Source: Nitrospiraceae bacterium (GTDB lineage Bacteria; Nitrospirota; Nitrospiria; Nitrospirales; UBA8639). Taken from it: DNA of 64,000 nt. The stretch is taken from the NCBI GenBank assembly GCA_020632595.1, contig JACKFF010000003.1, forward strand, positions 62,001-126,000, written 5' to 3'. Position numbers and translations under genes: made by a program. Of this stretch, positions 50,919-59,857 are shown one piece after another; within the stretch, counting starts at the first letter, position 1, and each line of letters begins with the position of its first letter. The notes below the pieces were generated by a model. The model did no database searches, had not been told where the DNA came from, and saw only the letters and a list, made by a program, of their open reading frames with translations.

Positions 50919-53153
50919 CTAGGCTAAGCGACTTAAGATGGCATTGAAAGTCGCGCTGGGACGCATGGCGGCCATTACCTTGGTCGGATCCGGACGATAA
51001 TACCCGCCAATATCCTGAGCCCGTCCCTTTGCCGCTTTAATCTCCTCAAGAATTGTATCAACTTTGGACTCCAACTCTTTTGCGATCGGGGTAAACTGCT
51101 TTTTCAAGTCCTGATCATCATTCTGGGCGGCTAGTTCTTGCGCCCAGTACAGGGCTTCGTACACATGACTTCCTGCATTATCCAGTTGCCCCAATTCACG
51201 TCCGGGGGACTTCCGGTTGTCCATGAGCTTTCCGGTAGCCCGGTCCAATGTGTCTGCCAGAACTTTGGCTTTTCTGTTATTTTTGTTTTGGCTTAAATGG
51301 GCAAATGACTCAGCTAACGCGAGAAACTCTCCGAGTGAATCCCAGCGTAAATGTCCTTCTTTGACAAACTGCTGGACATGCTTCGGGGCCGACCCTCCCG
51401 CTCCCGTTTCGAACAGTCCTCCGCCATTGATAAGTGGAACGATGGACAGCATTTTGGCGCTCGTACCTAACTCCAAAATGGGGAATAAGTCAGTGAGATA
51501 ATCCCGAAGCACATTTCCAGTGGCCGAAATGGTATCGAGGCCTTCCTTCGCACGTTTGAGTGAGAACTTCATGGCATCCACCGGGGCCATAATTTGAATG
51601 TCCAGCCCTTTGGTATCGTGATCCTTAAGGTAGAGATTGACTTTTTCAATGATTTGGGCGTCATGAGCCCGATTGTTATTGAGCCAGAATACCACCGGCG
51701 TCGAAGAAGCTCTGGCCCGGTTCACAGCCAACTTGACCCAATCCTTAATAGCAACATCCGTTGTATAACAACTGCGCCAGATATCGCCTTTTTCGACATC
51801 GTGTTGCAGCAAAACATTCCCTGCCCCATCCAGGACCCTGACTATGCCTTTCCCAGTGGATTCAAATGTCTTGTCATGTGATCCATATTCTTCGGCTTTT
51901 TGTGCCATTAACCCCACATTGGGTACGCTACCCATGGTAGACGGATTAAATTCGCCATTTTCGCGACAAAAATCGACTACGGCCTGATAGATACCGGCAT
52001 AACTCCGGTCAGGAATGATGGCTTTCATGTCATGTTCTTTGCCATCCGGTCCCCACATTTTCCCCGAGGTTCGCAGTGCAGCCGCCATGGATGCATCAAT
52101 GATGATGTCACTCGGGACATGAAGGTTGGTAATGCCCTTGTCGGAATCCACCATCGCGAGTGCCGGTCCATTTTTGAGGGAGGCCTGAATGTCTGCCTCG
52201 ATTTCCTTCTTTTTGGCCTCCGGTAAATTTTTAATTTTGGCCAGGATGTCACCTAATCCGTTATTCGGGTTGGCCCCCAATTCGGCAAACGTTTTTTCGT
52301 GTTTTTCAAAGACATCCTCGAAGAATGCTTTCACCGCATGACCAAACATGATGGGATCCGAAACTTTCATCATGGTGGCCTTCAGGTGTAACGACCACAA
52401 AATTCCCTTCTGTTTGGCATCCGCCACTTGCTCTTTAAAGAACTGCCGCAATGCCTGGCAGCTCATCTTGCTGGCATCCAGCACATCACCCTTTTTAAGG
52501 GTTAATTTATCTTTCACGACGGTTACGCTACCATCGTCCGCCACAAATTCAATTTTTCCCTTTCCAGCCGCTTTCTCGGATATGGTTACGGACTTTTCAT
52601 TGCCGAAGAAATCTCCGGCCGTCATGTGCGCCACATGCGTTTTGGAATCTTTTGTCCATTTACCCATTTTATGAGGGTTCTTTTTGGCATATTGCTTGAC
52701 TGAGGCTGAAGCCCGACGATCGGAATTTCCTTGCCGCAGCACCGGATTGACCGCGCTTCCTTTTACTTTGTCATATTTGGCTTTAATATCCTTTTCTTCC
52801 TCGTTTTTGGGATCTTCAGGATAGTCAGGGATCGCATAGCCCTGAGATTGCAATTCAGCAATCGCACCCTTAATTTGTGGGAGCGATGCACTGATGTTTG
52901 GTAATTTAATGACATTGGCCTCTGGCTTCTCAACCAGTTCACCTAATAGAGACAGATCATCCGGCTGACGTTGCTCAGGCTTGAGCTTGTCAGGAAATTG
53001 CGCAAGAATTCTTCCCGCGAGGGAGATATCTTTGGTGCCAACGGTCACACCTGCCGCTTTAGCAAATGACTGAATGATTGGAAGAAACGATCCGCTGGCC
53101 AGCTCAGGCGCTTCATCAACTTTCGTGTAAATAATGTCTGGTTGTACACTCAT
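50919..53153 (-). CDS. icd: Isocitrate dehydrogenase (NADP+), monomeric type
   Basis: 744 aa, the usual length for the monomeric class, unrelated in layout to the dimeric E. coli enzyme. Characteristic substrate-binding block 'GSAVNPVLRQGNSDRRASAS' near residue 131, then 'KQYAKKNPHKMGKW'; metal/NADP-binding region 'FWLNNNRAHDAQIIEKVNLY' near 475; C-terminal 'YYRPDPTKVMAAMRPSATFN' near 720. In the rTCA cycle it carboxylates 2-oxoglutarate to isocitrate with NADPH. It carries the acl-type promoter module 135-203 bp upstream, strong evidence of co-regulation with the cycle. Confidence 0.95.
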   Translation of the reverse strand: MSVQPDIIYTKVDEAPELASGSFLPIIQSFAKAAGVTVGTKDISLAGRILAQFPDKLKPEQRQPDDLSLLGELVEKPEANVIKLPNISASLPQIKGAIAELQSQGYAIPDYPEDPKNEEEKDIKAKYDKVKGSAVNPVLRQGNSDRRASASVKQYAKKNPHKMGKWTKDSKTHVAHMTAGDFFGNEKSVTISEKAAGKGKIEFVADDGSVTVVKDKLTLKKGDVLDASKMSCQALRQFFKEQVADAKQKGILWSLHLKATMMKVSDPIMFGHAVKAFFEDVFEKHEKTFAELGANPNNGLGDILAKIKNLPEAKKKEIEADIQASLKNGPALAMVDSDKGITNLHVPSDIIIDASMAAALRTSGKMWGPDGKEHDMKAIIPDRSYAGIYQAVVDFCRENGEFNPSTMGSVPNVGLMAQKAEEYGSHDKTFESTGKGIVRVLDGAGNVLLQHDVEKGDIWRSCYTTDVAIKDWVKLAVNRARASSTPVVFWLNNNRAHDAQIIEKVNLYLKDHDTKGLDIQIMAPVDAMKFSLKRAKEGLDTISATGNVLRDYLTDLFPILELGTSAKMLSIVPLINGGGLFETGAGGSAPKHVQQFVKEGHLRWDSLGEFLALAESFAHLSQNKNNRKAKVLADTLDRATGKLMDNRKSPGRELGQLDNAGSHVYEALYWAQELAAQNDDQDLKKQFTPIAKELESKVDTILEEIKAAKGRAQDIGGYYRPDPTKVMAAMRPSATFNAILSRLA

Positions 53154-53288
53154 GGCATTTACCCCGTTAAAGGTTAACTAAGAACACATTTTTCCTGAAA
53201 AAACTCGTCTCAAACACGCCATCGGGGAATTCTACAAGCGGTTAAGTTGAAATTTGTAAACCAATCCCCATGCCGTGACAAGAAAACT

Positions 53289-53356
53289 ATTGTAAGAATG
53301 GGGTTACCCTTCTGCAATCAATCAAAGGACCCATGTCGCCACGAATCAAAAGTCTC
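53289..53356 (-). promoter_or_regulatory. Promoter and twin-repeat operator of icd
   Basis: On the minus strand: GAGACTTTTGA (53346-53356) and GGGTCCTTTGA (53322-53332) 24 bp apart, -35 TTGCAG (53312-53317), 17-bp spacer, -10 TACAAT (53289-53294). The element, the -35, the spacing and the -10 repeat those of the acl operon; the GGGTC starts 15 bp before the -35 in both. Leader to the ATG is about 128 bp. Confidence 0.65.
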
Positions 53357-53511
53357 AGAAACGATGTGGTAAAAGGGGAAGTTTACGAAAACATTTTGCC
53401 CGAAAAAGTAAACTCAACTAGAAACTGGATGTGAGAGGAATTATGGAGAGGAAATCTTGCAAGCGAATTTTTGAGATTTATCAGTCGAGAAATAGAAAAG
53501 TCTTAGAGTGT
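53357..53511. other. Intergenic, nothing further recognised
   Basis: The short gap up to the end of the pilX-like gene. A short frame at 53431-53652 overlaps the pilin gene antisense and is not supported. Confidence 0.4.
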
Positions 53512-54831
53512 TTAGAGAAGTTGTTGCCAACTGAGGGTCGTAACCGGAAGCACCCGAAGGGACGCGGCAATCGGACAGGTATCCAGAGTCATCTTCACCT
53601 CGCCATTCAGTATCTGCACCTGGTCCGCCAAGAGCGCACCCTGAATGACTGAACTCCCAATTCCACCATCAAACGTCACTTGCCCAGAGACAATGATGAG
53701 CCCTTCCCAATGAAAAGGCGCGGAAATGTTTAGATTTCCCATTACCAACAGTATGCCATATCCATTGAAATTCTGAGCGGAAAGTCGGCTCAAAAATCCC
53801 CCTGCAAGCGATTCGGTGTACAATAGGGCAGGATTCCCAGGCACCCCAAGATTCAGACCGAGAAGATCTCCTGAAATGACCTGGGCGCCTCCCTTCAGGC
53901 CATCTAAAGCCTTGACCAAATCAAGGATTTCCGTGCCCACTTGTGGCGTCGGAGGATTTCCTGTGAAAGTGGCAGTTCCTGTCAACGCACCTGCAGGCCC
54001 CAGCTGCACTGGGGGCCGGCCCCCTTCCAGGAGCCCACAATTATCAAATCCTTCTATAACTGCAGTTCCGCCAGCGAATACAACCTGACTATTCGCATAT
54101 ACGGGTGCCAACAATGGGGGGCCAGACGGGTGTGCCACCTCCACTTGAATCAGGGAGGTGGCACCTTCTACCTGACCCTGGCTGATGATGATTTCGACCG
54201 GGGAATATGGTGTTGGAGTTGCTGACGTAAATGAGGTGGGAATGAGTCCATTTTCTGATGCAAATCCAAAGTAGACTAAACTTCCTCGGTTACCTATTGA
54301 ATGTGTCGCGGTACTTCCATCCCCATCTTGATAGTGAGGGGTCAGAGAACTGTGTCCCGCCTGTTCCGCATCATACTCGGTTTTATGACGAATTTTAGTC
54401 CAGTACGGAAGAGCAGTTTGCACACTATTTGGAAGAACTGCCATATTGGTGAGATTTCCACTCAAAGGAAAATAGTTGGTGAAAACCCCTGAATATTCAG
54501 GATCATCCTGTAGTTTCCACTCAGGGGAGGACAACACATAGGCGGACCAATTTGCTTGCAGGCTGGGAGAAGGATCGCCGAGATACCCTGGATTTGAAAA
54601 AGAAGATCCACTTAAACGAACGACAGTTTCTGCGATGCCCGCCTCTGCGGCATAGAACGTAGCCATCGCCCTTCGGAAATTTCCACTGATTTGTAAATCG
54701 GTGGATGTGGCAAACAGAATCGTCGCACCCATAATTGTGGAAATAGCGACCAACAACAAGGCCGCAATGAGCGCTCCACCATTGGAATTGCGACAAAGGC
54801 TTCTTCCTACCTGGCTATTGAATCCGATCAT
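53512..54831 (-). CDS. pilX: Type IV pilus assembly protein, PilX-like
   Basis: 439 aa. One N-terminal hydrophobic helix (about residues 18-42, 'GGALIAALLLVAISTIMGAT') preceded by a basic leader, then 'GNFRRAMATFYAAEAGIAET', the PilX N-terminal signature for minor pilins. The rest is a large, Ser/Gly/Pro-rich extracellular part ending in 'LEVKMTLDTC'-like beta sequence. Longer than Pseudomonas-type PilX (about 200 aa), with extra domains of unknown role. Overlaps pilW by 4 bp. Last gene of the minor-pilin operon. Confidence 0.75.
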   Translation of the reverse strand: MIGFNSQVGRSLCRNSNGGALIAALLLVAISTIMGATILFATSTDLQISGNFRRAMATFYAAEAGIAETVVRLSGSSFSNPGYLGDPSPSLQANWSAYVLSSPEWKLQDDPEYSGVFTNYFPLSGNLTNMAVLPNSVQTALPYWTKIRHKTEYDAEQAGHSSLTPHYQDGDGSTATHSIGNRGSLVYFGFASENGLIPTSFTSATPTPYSPVEIIISQGQVEGATSLIQVEVAHPSGPPLLAPVYANSQVVFAGGTAVIEGFDNCGLLEGGRPPVQLGPAGALTGTATFTGNPPTPQVGTEILDLVKALDGLKGGAQVISGDLLGLNLGVPGNPALLYTESLAGGFLSRLSAQNFNGYGILLVMGNLNISAPFHWEGLIIVSGQVTFDGGIGSSVIQGALLADQVQILNGEVKMTLDTCPIAASLRVLPVTTLSWQQLL

Positions 54832-55436
54832 GATTGGATATTTCTCATCGTGATCCGGGAATGGAGAGTCAGCGTTCGATATCCACCGTTTTTGGCATAC
54901 TGTGGATCAGGCTGTGACGTCCGGGCTGTAACCGAAATTTTCACTTGTCGAATAGCTCTGGAATCTGTGGTCGGGCTCCCACGCTGATCAAGGTAGTCTA
55001 TGACAAACGCTTCAATGTTCTCACCAAATGGTTGATTGCCTCCACCTGTATTACGCCGAAGCATGTGGGTTGTGGCATCATAGACAAAAACAATCGATTC
55101 ATTGGCATCGCTGGTGATGCCATTACCATTCATATCCGCCTTGATAGAGAGCTTTTTGGGATCATACGTAATCCCCTCAAAATCATTGGTAAGATCGGCA
55201 TCACGATTCACTCCACGAGGGTCATAACCGGCCATCAGAATTTCCCGGGTCACCAAATCCACCACCACGCGAGCCTGTTGCTGCATGTCCAAAATATGCT
55301 CTCGCACGCCCTGGGCTTTGAGTTCTTGAATATACAGGGCATAGACCACACTCACTGTCAGGAGACTCAGGCCCAGGGCCACCATAACCTCAACAAGTGT
55401 ATACCCCTGAGGGGACCCTATCGAAACATGTGACAT
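54828..55436 (-). CDS. pilW: Prepilin-type protein, PilW-like
   Basis: About 202 aa from the ATG at 55436. Class III prepilin signal: leader 'MSHVSIGSPQG' then 'YTLVEVMVALGLSLLTVSVV' with cleavage after Gly and the Glu at position 5. The helix continues into 'EHILDMQQQARVVVDLVTRE', and 'ILMAGYDPRGVNRDADLTND' follows. Minor pilin for pilus assembly. It overlaps the pilX start by 4 bp and the end of pilV's frame by a few codons if the longer start (55502) is used. Confidence 0.8.
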   Translation of the reverse strand: MSHVSIGSPQGYTLVEVMVALGLSLLTVSVVYALYIQELKAQGVREHILDMQQQARVVVDLVTREILMAGYDPRGVNRDADLTNDFEGITYDPKKLSIKADMNGNGITSDANESIVFVYDATTHMLRRNTGGGNQPFGENIEAFVIDYLDQRGSPTTDSRAIRQVKISVTARTSQPDPQYAKNGGYRTLTLHSRITMRNIQS

Positions 55437-55450
55437 CCGCGCATTCACTT

Positions 55451-55867
55451 TTACTTTGTGAGATAAGTGGTAAGTGTGGTGGTATGCGCATCGTGATCCC
55501 ACCGCACTTCGACCGTGACAGTGTGTAACCCGGATATTGGAAAATGCGGTTGAATAGTGAGCGTTCGTTGATGATGACTCGCACCGGCAATGGAGCCATA
55601 GGGTTCCGTGTTAATCCATACACCCGTTAGCGAATTGGGCATTCCATCCCGGCGCACGTCTTCCAATTTTTCCTGGGCGAGGGTGACGGCTCTGGTCATT
55701 TTTTCGCTGGCGGTGATGCCGGTATGGGCAACAACGGAATAACCTGCAAATCCAAGGAGCGCCAGGAAAACCACCACCAGAGCCATGAGCACTTCTAACA
55801 AAGAGAACCCTCGGTTATTTCGCAGACAACTCGTCAGTCGATATCCCTCACGAATCATGATGTTCAT
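55451..55867 (-). CDS. pilV: Prepilin-type protein, PilV-like
   Basis: 138 aa. Leader 'MNIMIREGYRLTSCLRNNRG' then 'FSLLEVLMALVVVFLALLGF', the class III prepilin signal with Glu at position 5 after cleavage. 'SEKMTRAVTLAQEKLEDVRR' follows the helix, typical of PilV/GspI-like minor pilins. Its start overlaps the stop of the fimT-like gene. Confidence 0.8.
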   Translation of the reverse strand: MNIMIREGYRLTSCLRNNRGFSLLEVLMALVVVFLALLGFAGYSVVAHTGITASEKMTRAVTLAQEKLEDVRRDGMPNSLTGVWINTEPYGSIAGASHHQRTLTIQPHFPISGLHTVTVEVRWDHDAHTTTLTTYLTK

Positions 55868-56328
55868 TAAGACTTCACTTTTACCCGCCCGGTTATGCTC
55901 ACCGTAATGATCCGTTTCCCGGCTGAATTGGACAAGGTAATAGATGCCAGGCTGGACGCCGTTCCTCTTGGCAGGAAGGAAGGATTGTTGGATGCCGTCA
56001 TCATGACATCTCGATAACTCTCCTGAATATCGCGAGCTATAAGATGTTCGCCCGGGTCGGACTTTCCATTATTATTATCATCATCCAATAACACATACCG
56101 ATGATTATCCTGAAAGAAGACTCGTTGCCTATTCCGCTCAATCACAGCCTTCATTTTTGCCCCTAAAAGGTCAGAGGTCACCTGCCTGGCTGCTCCATTC
56201 AATCGCCAATGAGGTAATTGGGACACCACCCAGGTCTGAGCGAACATCAAGATTACCCCGATAATGCCAAGCACGATGATTAATTCAGTGAAGGTAAAAC
56301 CTCTGGTACATAAAAGAAATCTCTTCAA
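55867..56328 (-). CDS. Prepilin-type protein, FimT/GspH-like
   Basis: 153 aa if translation begins at the TTG at 56328, which gives a short basic leader 'MKRFLLCTRG' and cleavage before 'FTFTELIIVLGIIGVILMFA'. The longer frame to 56451 has no prepilin-like start and overlaps the prepilin peptidase gene by 46 bp. FimT/GspH minor pilins prime pilus assembly. The body contains 'HRYVLLDDDNNNGKSDPGEH' near residue 80, an acidic stretch that may bind Ca2+. Confidence 0.75.
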   Translation of the reverse strand: MKRFLLCTRGFTFTELIIVLGIIGVILMFAQTWVVSQLPHWRLNGAARQVTSDLLGAKMKAVIERNRQRVFFQDNHRYVLLDDDNNNGKSDPGEHLIARDIQESYRDVMMTASNNPSFLPRGTASSLASITLSNSAGKRIITVSITGRVKVKS

Positions 56329-56405
56329 TCGTCTTATCCTTGTCTCAGTAAGGTCTTCAACCGACTCCGTGTGATCGCACCTGCCTTCCTGAATTCGTTG
56401 GGTAC

Positions 56406-57188
56406 TTATAGCAAGCCATGAAAATACCAGTGCCATAATTCCGTTCCCCATACCACCGCGATCAGGCCCCCAAGCGCTAAATAAGGTCCGAAAGGAATGT
56501 ATTGGCCTTTTTTAAGGACCTTCGTCGCAAGTAAGATTATCCCGACAACCGCTCCCACCACTGATCCCACCATCAAGGTAAGTATGGCCTGTTGCCACCC
56601 CAAAAAGACTCCCACCATGGCCAAAAATTTAATATCACCACCCCCAATGCCTTCTTTCCCGAACAAGAAGGGACTGACCCACGCGAGAGCTAGCAAGACC
56701 CCGCCTCCCACCAACAGTCCGATAAGCGAATTGACCCAGCCCGTCGGTAGTAGAAAGGATGCGCAAAAAAAGCCAACCACTATTCCAGGTAATGTAATCA
56801 CATCTGGAATAATTTTGTGGTCCCAATCAATCCAAGCCACTACAAGGAACACCGACACCAATCCCGCATACACGATCGTGGGCCATGTGAGTCCAAACCG
56901 CCAGACCACCAGCAGATAGCCTAAGCCATTTGCCAACTCAATAACGGGATACCTTCGCGGAATACGCGAATGGCAAAATCGACACCTCCCCAGTAGCCAG
57001 ATAAAACTCAAAAGAGGAACATTGTCATACCAGCATATCTGCCTGCTGCAATGAGGACATGCCGACCGAGGAGCCACCACAGATTGTCCCTTTGGCACTC
57101 TGTACACACATACCGTCAAAAAACTTCCAATGACCGCTCCCAGAATAAAGACGCTCGGCCAAACAATCCAGTGAGACATAAAGGTCAC
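56406..57188 (-). CDS. pilD: Prepilin peptidase / N-methyltransferase
   Basis: 260 aa. Membrane aspartyl protease that cleaves and methylates prepilins. Zinc-binding CxxC pairs in 'SACPHCSRQICWYDNVPL' near residue 43 and 'RCRFCHSRIPRRYPVIE' near 68. Catalytic Asp motifs: 'DWDHKIIPDVITLPGIVVG' near 122 and 'GGGDIKFLAMVG' near 185. About eight TM segments. First gene of the operon pilD-fimT-pilV-pilW-pilX, so it is expressed with its own substrates. Starts at the first or second ATG. Confidence 0.92.
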   Translation of the reverse strand: MTFMSHWIVWPSVFILGAVIGSFLTVCVYRVPKGQSVVAPRSACPHCSRQICWYDNVPLLSFIWLLGRCRFCHSRIPRRYPVIELANGLGYLLVVWRFGLTWPTIVYAGLVSVFLVVAWIDWDHKIIPDVITLPGIVVGFFCASFLLPTGWVNSLIGLLVGGGVLLALAWVSPFLFGKEGIGGGDIKFLAMVGVFLGWQQAILTLMVGSVVGAVVGIILLATKVLKKGQYIPFGPYLALGGLIAVVWGTELWHWYFHGLL

Positions 57189-57289
57189 ATATTCCGTAGT
57201 TAATTCGACTAGGGTGAGTTTACGTATTCTTTCGGTTTACAATCCTAAAATGACCTGATATTCTCCCTTAGATAATTCGCCTAGAGAAA

Positions 57290-57565
57290 ATGCCTGAGGT
57301 ACCCATGACCAACCAACTAAAGCCGGATAAATTGGACATGCCACCTATTAAGCGAAAACGCCCAGAGGCCCTGACTCAACGCGAGCAAGAAATCCTACAA
57401 CTCATCTGGTCAGGGTTGAAGAATAAAGAGATTGCACAGCAATTAAAAATTAGTGTCAAAACCGTCGAAGCCCACCGGGCTAATATGATGAAGAAGGTTC
57501 GGGTTTCTAATGCCGCCCAACTGCTCAATGCCGCAATTCAAGAAGGCCTGATTCAGATAAAATAA
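57290..57565 (+). CDS. LuxR-type helix-turn-helix regulator, stand-alone
   Basis: 91 aa (ATG at 57305 is an alternative start). Only a LuxR C-terminal DNA-binding domain: 'LTQREQEILQLIWSGLKNKE' near residue 29 and 'SVKTVEAHRANMMKKVRVSN' near 60. No receiver or sensor domain. It ends 14 bp from the convergent rlmB gene and starts about 100 bp from pilD, divergent, so it might regulate the pilus operon. Target unknown. Confidence 0.8.
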   Translation: MPEVPMTNQLKPDKLDMPPIKRKRPEALTQREQEILQLIWSGLKNKEIAQQLKISVKTVEAHRANMMKKVRVSNAAQLLNAAIQEGLIQIK

Positions 57566-57579
57566 TTTCCGCAAGGCTC

Positions 57580-58344
57580 TTATAGCTTCTGAGTGCGTTG
57601 CCGAACTGCTTCAAAGAGTGTCACTGCTACGGCAACTGACAAATTAAGCGAGTTCAGCCTTCCAAACATCGGAATCTTTACTTGTTGATCGCATTTTTTT
57701 AGGACAATCGGCCGGATCCCTTCTCCCTCACTTCCAAACACCAGCGCAACGGGTTCTGTGAGGTCTACCTCTGTATAGGATTCAACTCCTTCCGGGACTA
57801 ATGCGACAGTCCTGATGGCCCGCTTCCGACATGTTTCAAGAAACTTTCCCGTATTGGCTACTCGGGCAATGGAAATATGCTCTAAAGCCCCAGCCGATGC
57901 TTTGGCCACTCCACCCGTCAGACCCACGGCACGGTGCTTGGGGATGACAATCCCATCTCCACCGGCCGCCTCTACCGAACGGACAATCGCGCCCAAATTA
58001 TGTGGATCCTGGATTTGGTCTAACACCACTAATAAAGCAGAGATCGGGTTAAGAGAAAGTTGGTCCAGCAACTCCTCTCCCTCCAGATATTCCTTGGCGG
58101 AAACTTGAGCCACCACGCCCTGATGATGTCGATCGCCGGCTAAGCGATCTAATCGTTCCCTTGATTCGACAGCCAGGGAAATACCACGCTCCCTTGCCAA
58201 TTTCACAATGGGAAGAAATCGACCATCAGCCCGAAGAGTCCAAATTCGTTGGACGGGCCGAGACTGCGAATGGAGAGATTCTAGAACCGCATGAAACCCG
58301 TACACCGTTGCCTGGGATTCATCGTTTCCATCGTGTGGTGCCAT
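57580..58344 (-). CDS. rlmB: 23S rRNA (guanosine-2'-O)-methyltransferase RlmB
   Basis: 254 aa. SPOUT-fold enzyme of the TrmH family. N-terminal L30e-like substrate-binding domain (about 1-90, 'VYGFHAVLESLHSQSRPVQR'), catalytic domain with 'LVVLDQIQDPHNLGAIVRSV' near residue 105, 'LVFGSEGEGIRPIVLKKCDQ' near 205 and 'IPMFGRLNSLNLSVAVAVTL' near 225 (the knot). Expected to methylate G2251 in 23S rRNA. Its start overlaps the cysS end by 26 bp. Confidence 0.9.
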   Translation of the reverse strand: MAPHDGNDESQATVYGFHAVLESLHSQSRPVQRIWTLRADGRFLPIVKLARERGISLAVESRERLDRLAGDRHHQGVVAQVSAKEYLEGEELLDQLSLNPISALLVVLDQIQDPHNLGAIVRSVEAAGGDGIVIPKHRAVGLTGGVAKASAGALEHISIARVANTGKFLETCRKRAIRTVALVPEGVESYTEVDLTEPVALVFGSEGEGIRPIVLKKCDQQVKIPMFGRLNSLNLSVAVAVTLFEAVRQRTQKL

Positions 58345-59854
58345 CGTGTCGGTCTTCCAGAATGATGCCTTGTTCGGCTAATTCATTTCTGATGGTATCA
58401 GCGGTAGAAAAATCTTTCTGAGCACGAGCTTCATTGCGAAGGCGAATTTTTTCCTCGATCCAATCCGAACTTACGAAACGAGAGGTCTCCACAGAACCAC
58501 CACCACTTATTATTGTAGAACCGTAAGCGGTTTTCGTTCCTTCTGCCTTCAAAGAACCGCCACCCCCTATCGTTGCAGAACCGTATGCAACAAACGGCCA
58601 TTCTTTAGGATTCAACTGGAATAACCCGAGCGGTTCGCCGAACTTTTTCAGTGCCTCTTTGACTTTTTGTTTAGCCTGGCTGGACAACCCCTTTCCCAAT
58701 AATTTATTGATCTCTCCTCGAAGTTCGTGAAAAGCTCCGAGCACCTTGGGCGTATTGAAATCATCATCCATACTTTCCTGAAATTTTTTGGCAAAATGAT
58801 TCGAGACGCGCCCCCACTCTTCGTGACCTTGATTATCCGCTTGAGTATCGAATTCCTCCAGTCGCCGAATGAGTCCATAGATGGAATCCATAGCCGATTT
58901 GGCTTCGGAAATCGATTGGTCAGAAAAATTGATATCGCTCCGGTAATGCGTGGAGAGGAGGTAATAGCGAAGACATTCCCCGGTTACGATTTCTGAATAT
59001 GGTGACTTCTCAAAGATCTCTCGAATCGTAAAAAAATTTCCCAATGACTTGGACATTTTCTCTTGATCAATTGTCACAAACCCGTTGTGAATCCAATACC
59101 GCGCGAATTCCTTCCCCGTATAGGCACAAGACTGAGCCACTTCATTTTCGTGATGCGGGAAAATGAGATCCTTCCCTCCCCCATGGATATCGAATGTTGG
59201 ACCCAAGTGCTTGATCGACATGGCCGAACATTCGATATGCCAACCCGGTCGACCTTTACCCCAAGGGCTCTCCCACCCTGGCTCATCCGGCTTTGCTGAT
59301 TTCCAGAGAGCAAAATCCATGGGATCTTTTTTCCGATGGTCGACTTCAACGCGAGCACCGGCCAATAATTCTTCCAGATTCCTACCGGATAATTGGCCAT
59401 ACTGACTGAACTTTCTGACTTCGAAATACACGTCACCTTTCACCTCATAGGCAATGCGCTTCTCAACTAATCCGGCAATCATGTCCACGATATCCTGGAT
59501 ATGGTGAGTCGCTCGAGGCTCTATTGTAGGGGGAATAATTCCCAATCGCCCCATGTCTCGATAAAAGGCTTCGATATATTTTTCCGTCACCTGAGTCCAG
59601 GGAATACCTTCTTTGTGAGCTCGTTGGAGAATTTTATCGTCCACATCGGTAAAATTTCTGACATAGGTGACCTGGTAACCGCTGTATTCCAAATACCGCC
59701 TGATGGTATCGAAAACTAACGCGCTCCTGGCATGTCCAAGATGACAATCATCGTATACCGTGACTCCGCAAACATACATTTTAACCTGATTCGGCGTCAG
59801 CGGGAGAAACAGTTCTTTCTTTTTTGTTCGGGAGTTATACAGGGTGAGAGGCAT
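58319..59854 (-). CDS. cysS: Cysteinyl-tRNA synthetase, with an unusual C-terminal insert
   Basis: 511 aa class I synthetase, longer than most (about 460-480). HIGH-like 'YDDCHLGHARSAL' near residue 34, KMSKS 'QEKMSKSLGNFFTI' near 270, zinc ligands in 'YVCGVTVYDD' near 28, 'HIECSAM' near 208 and 'PHHENE' near 233. An insert of about 43 residues (about 421-463) lies between 'NPKEWPF' and the tRNA-binding C-terminal domain 'DWIEEKIRLRNEARAQKDFS'. The insert is Gly/Ser-rich and repetitive (listed separately). Third gene of surE-dedA-cysS-rlmB. Confidence 0.93.
   Translation of the reverse strand: MPLTLYNSRTKKKELFLPLTPNQVKMYVCGVTVYDDCHLGHARSALVFDTIRRYLEYSGYQVTYVRNFTDVDDKILQRAHKEGIPWTQVTEKYIEAFYRDMGRLGIIPPTIEPRATHHIQDIVDMIAGLVEKRIAYEVKGDVYFEVRKFSQYGQLSGRNLEELLAGARVEVDHRKKDPMDFALWKSAKPDEPGWESPWGKGRPGWHIECSAMSIKHLGPTFDIHGGGKDLIFPHHENEVAQSCAYTGKEFARYWIHNGFVTIDQEKMSKSLGNFFTIREIFEKSPYSEIVTGECLRYYLLSTHYRSDINFSDQSISEAKSAMDSIYGLIRRLEEFDTQADNQGHEEWGRVSNHFAKKFQESMDDDFNTPKVLGAFHELRGEINKLLGKGLSSQAKQKVKEALKKFGEPLGLFQLNPKEWPFVAYGSATIGGGGSLKAEGTKTAYGSTIISGGGSVETSRFVSSDWIEEKIRLRNEARAQKDFSTADTIRNELAEQGIILEDRHDGTTRWKR
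58466..58594 (-). repeat. In-frame tandem repeat insert in cysS
   Basis: Two units of 35 bp (58494-58528 and 58554-58588), 60 bp apart start to start, with 28 of 35 identical bases. They code for 'AYGSTIISGGGS' and 'AYGSATIGGGGS'. They sit inside the cysS reading frame and do not break it. The insert is absent from the usual CysS layout, so it is either an expanded minisatellite or a captured short repeat. Confidence 0.7.
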
Positions 59855-59857
59855 AAC

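Noticed and set aside
53431..53652. Short plus-strand frame with AGG-rich leader near the pilX end.
   Set aside because: Two thirds of it is antisense to pilX, with no protein-like pattern.
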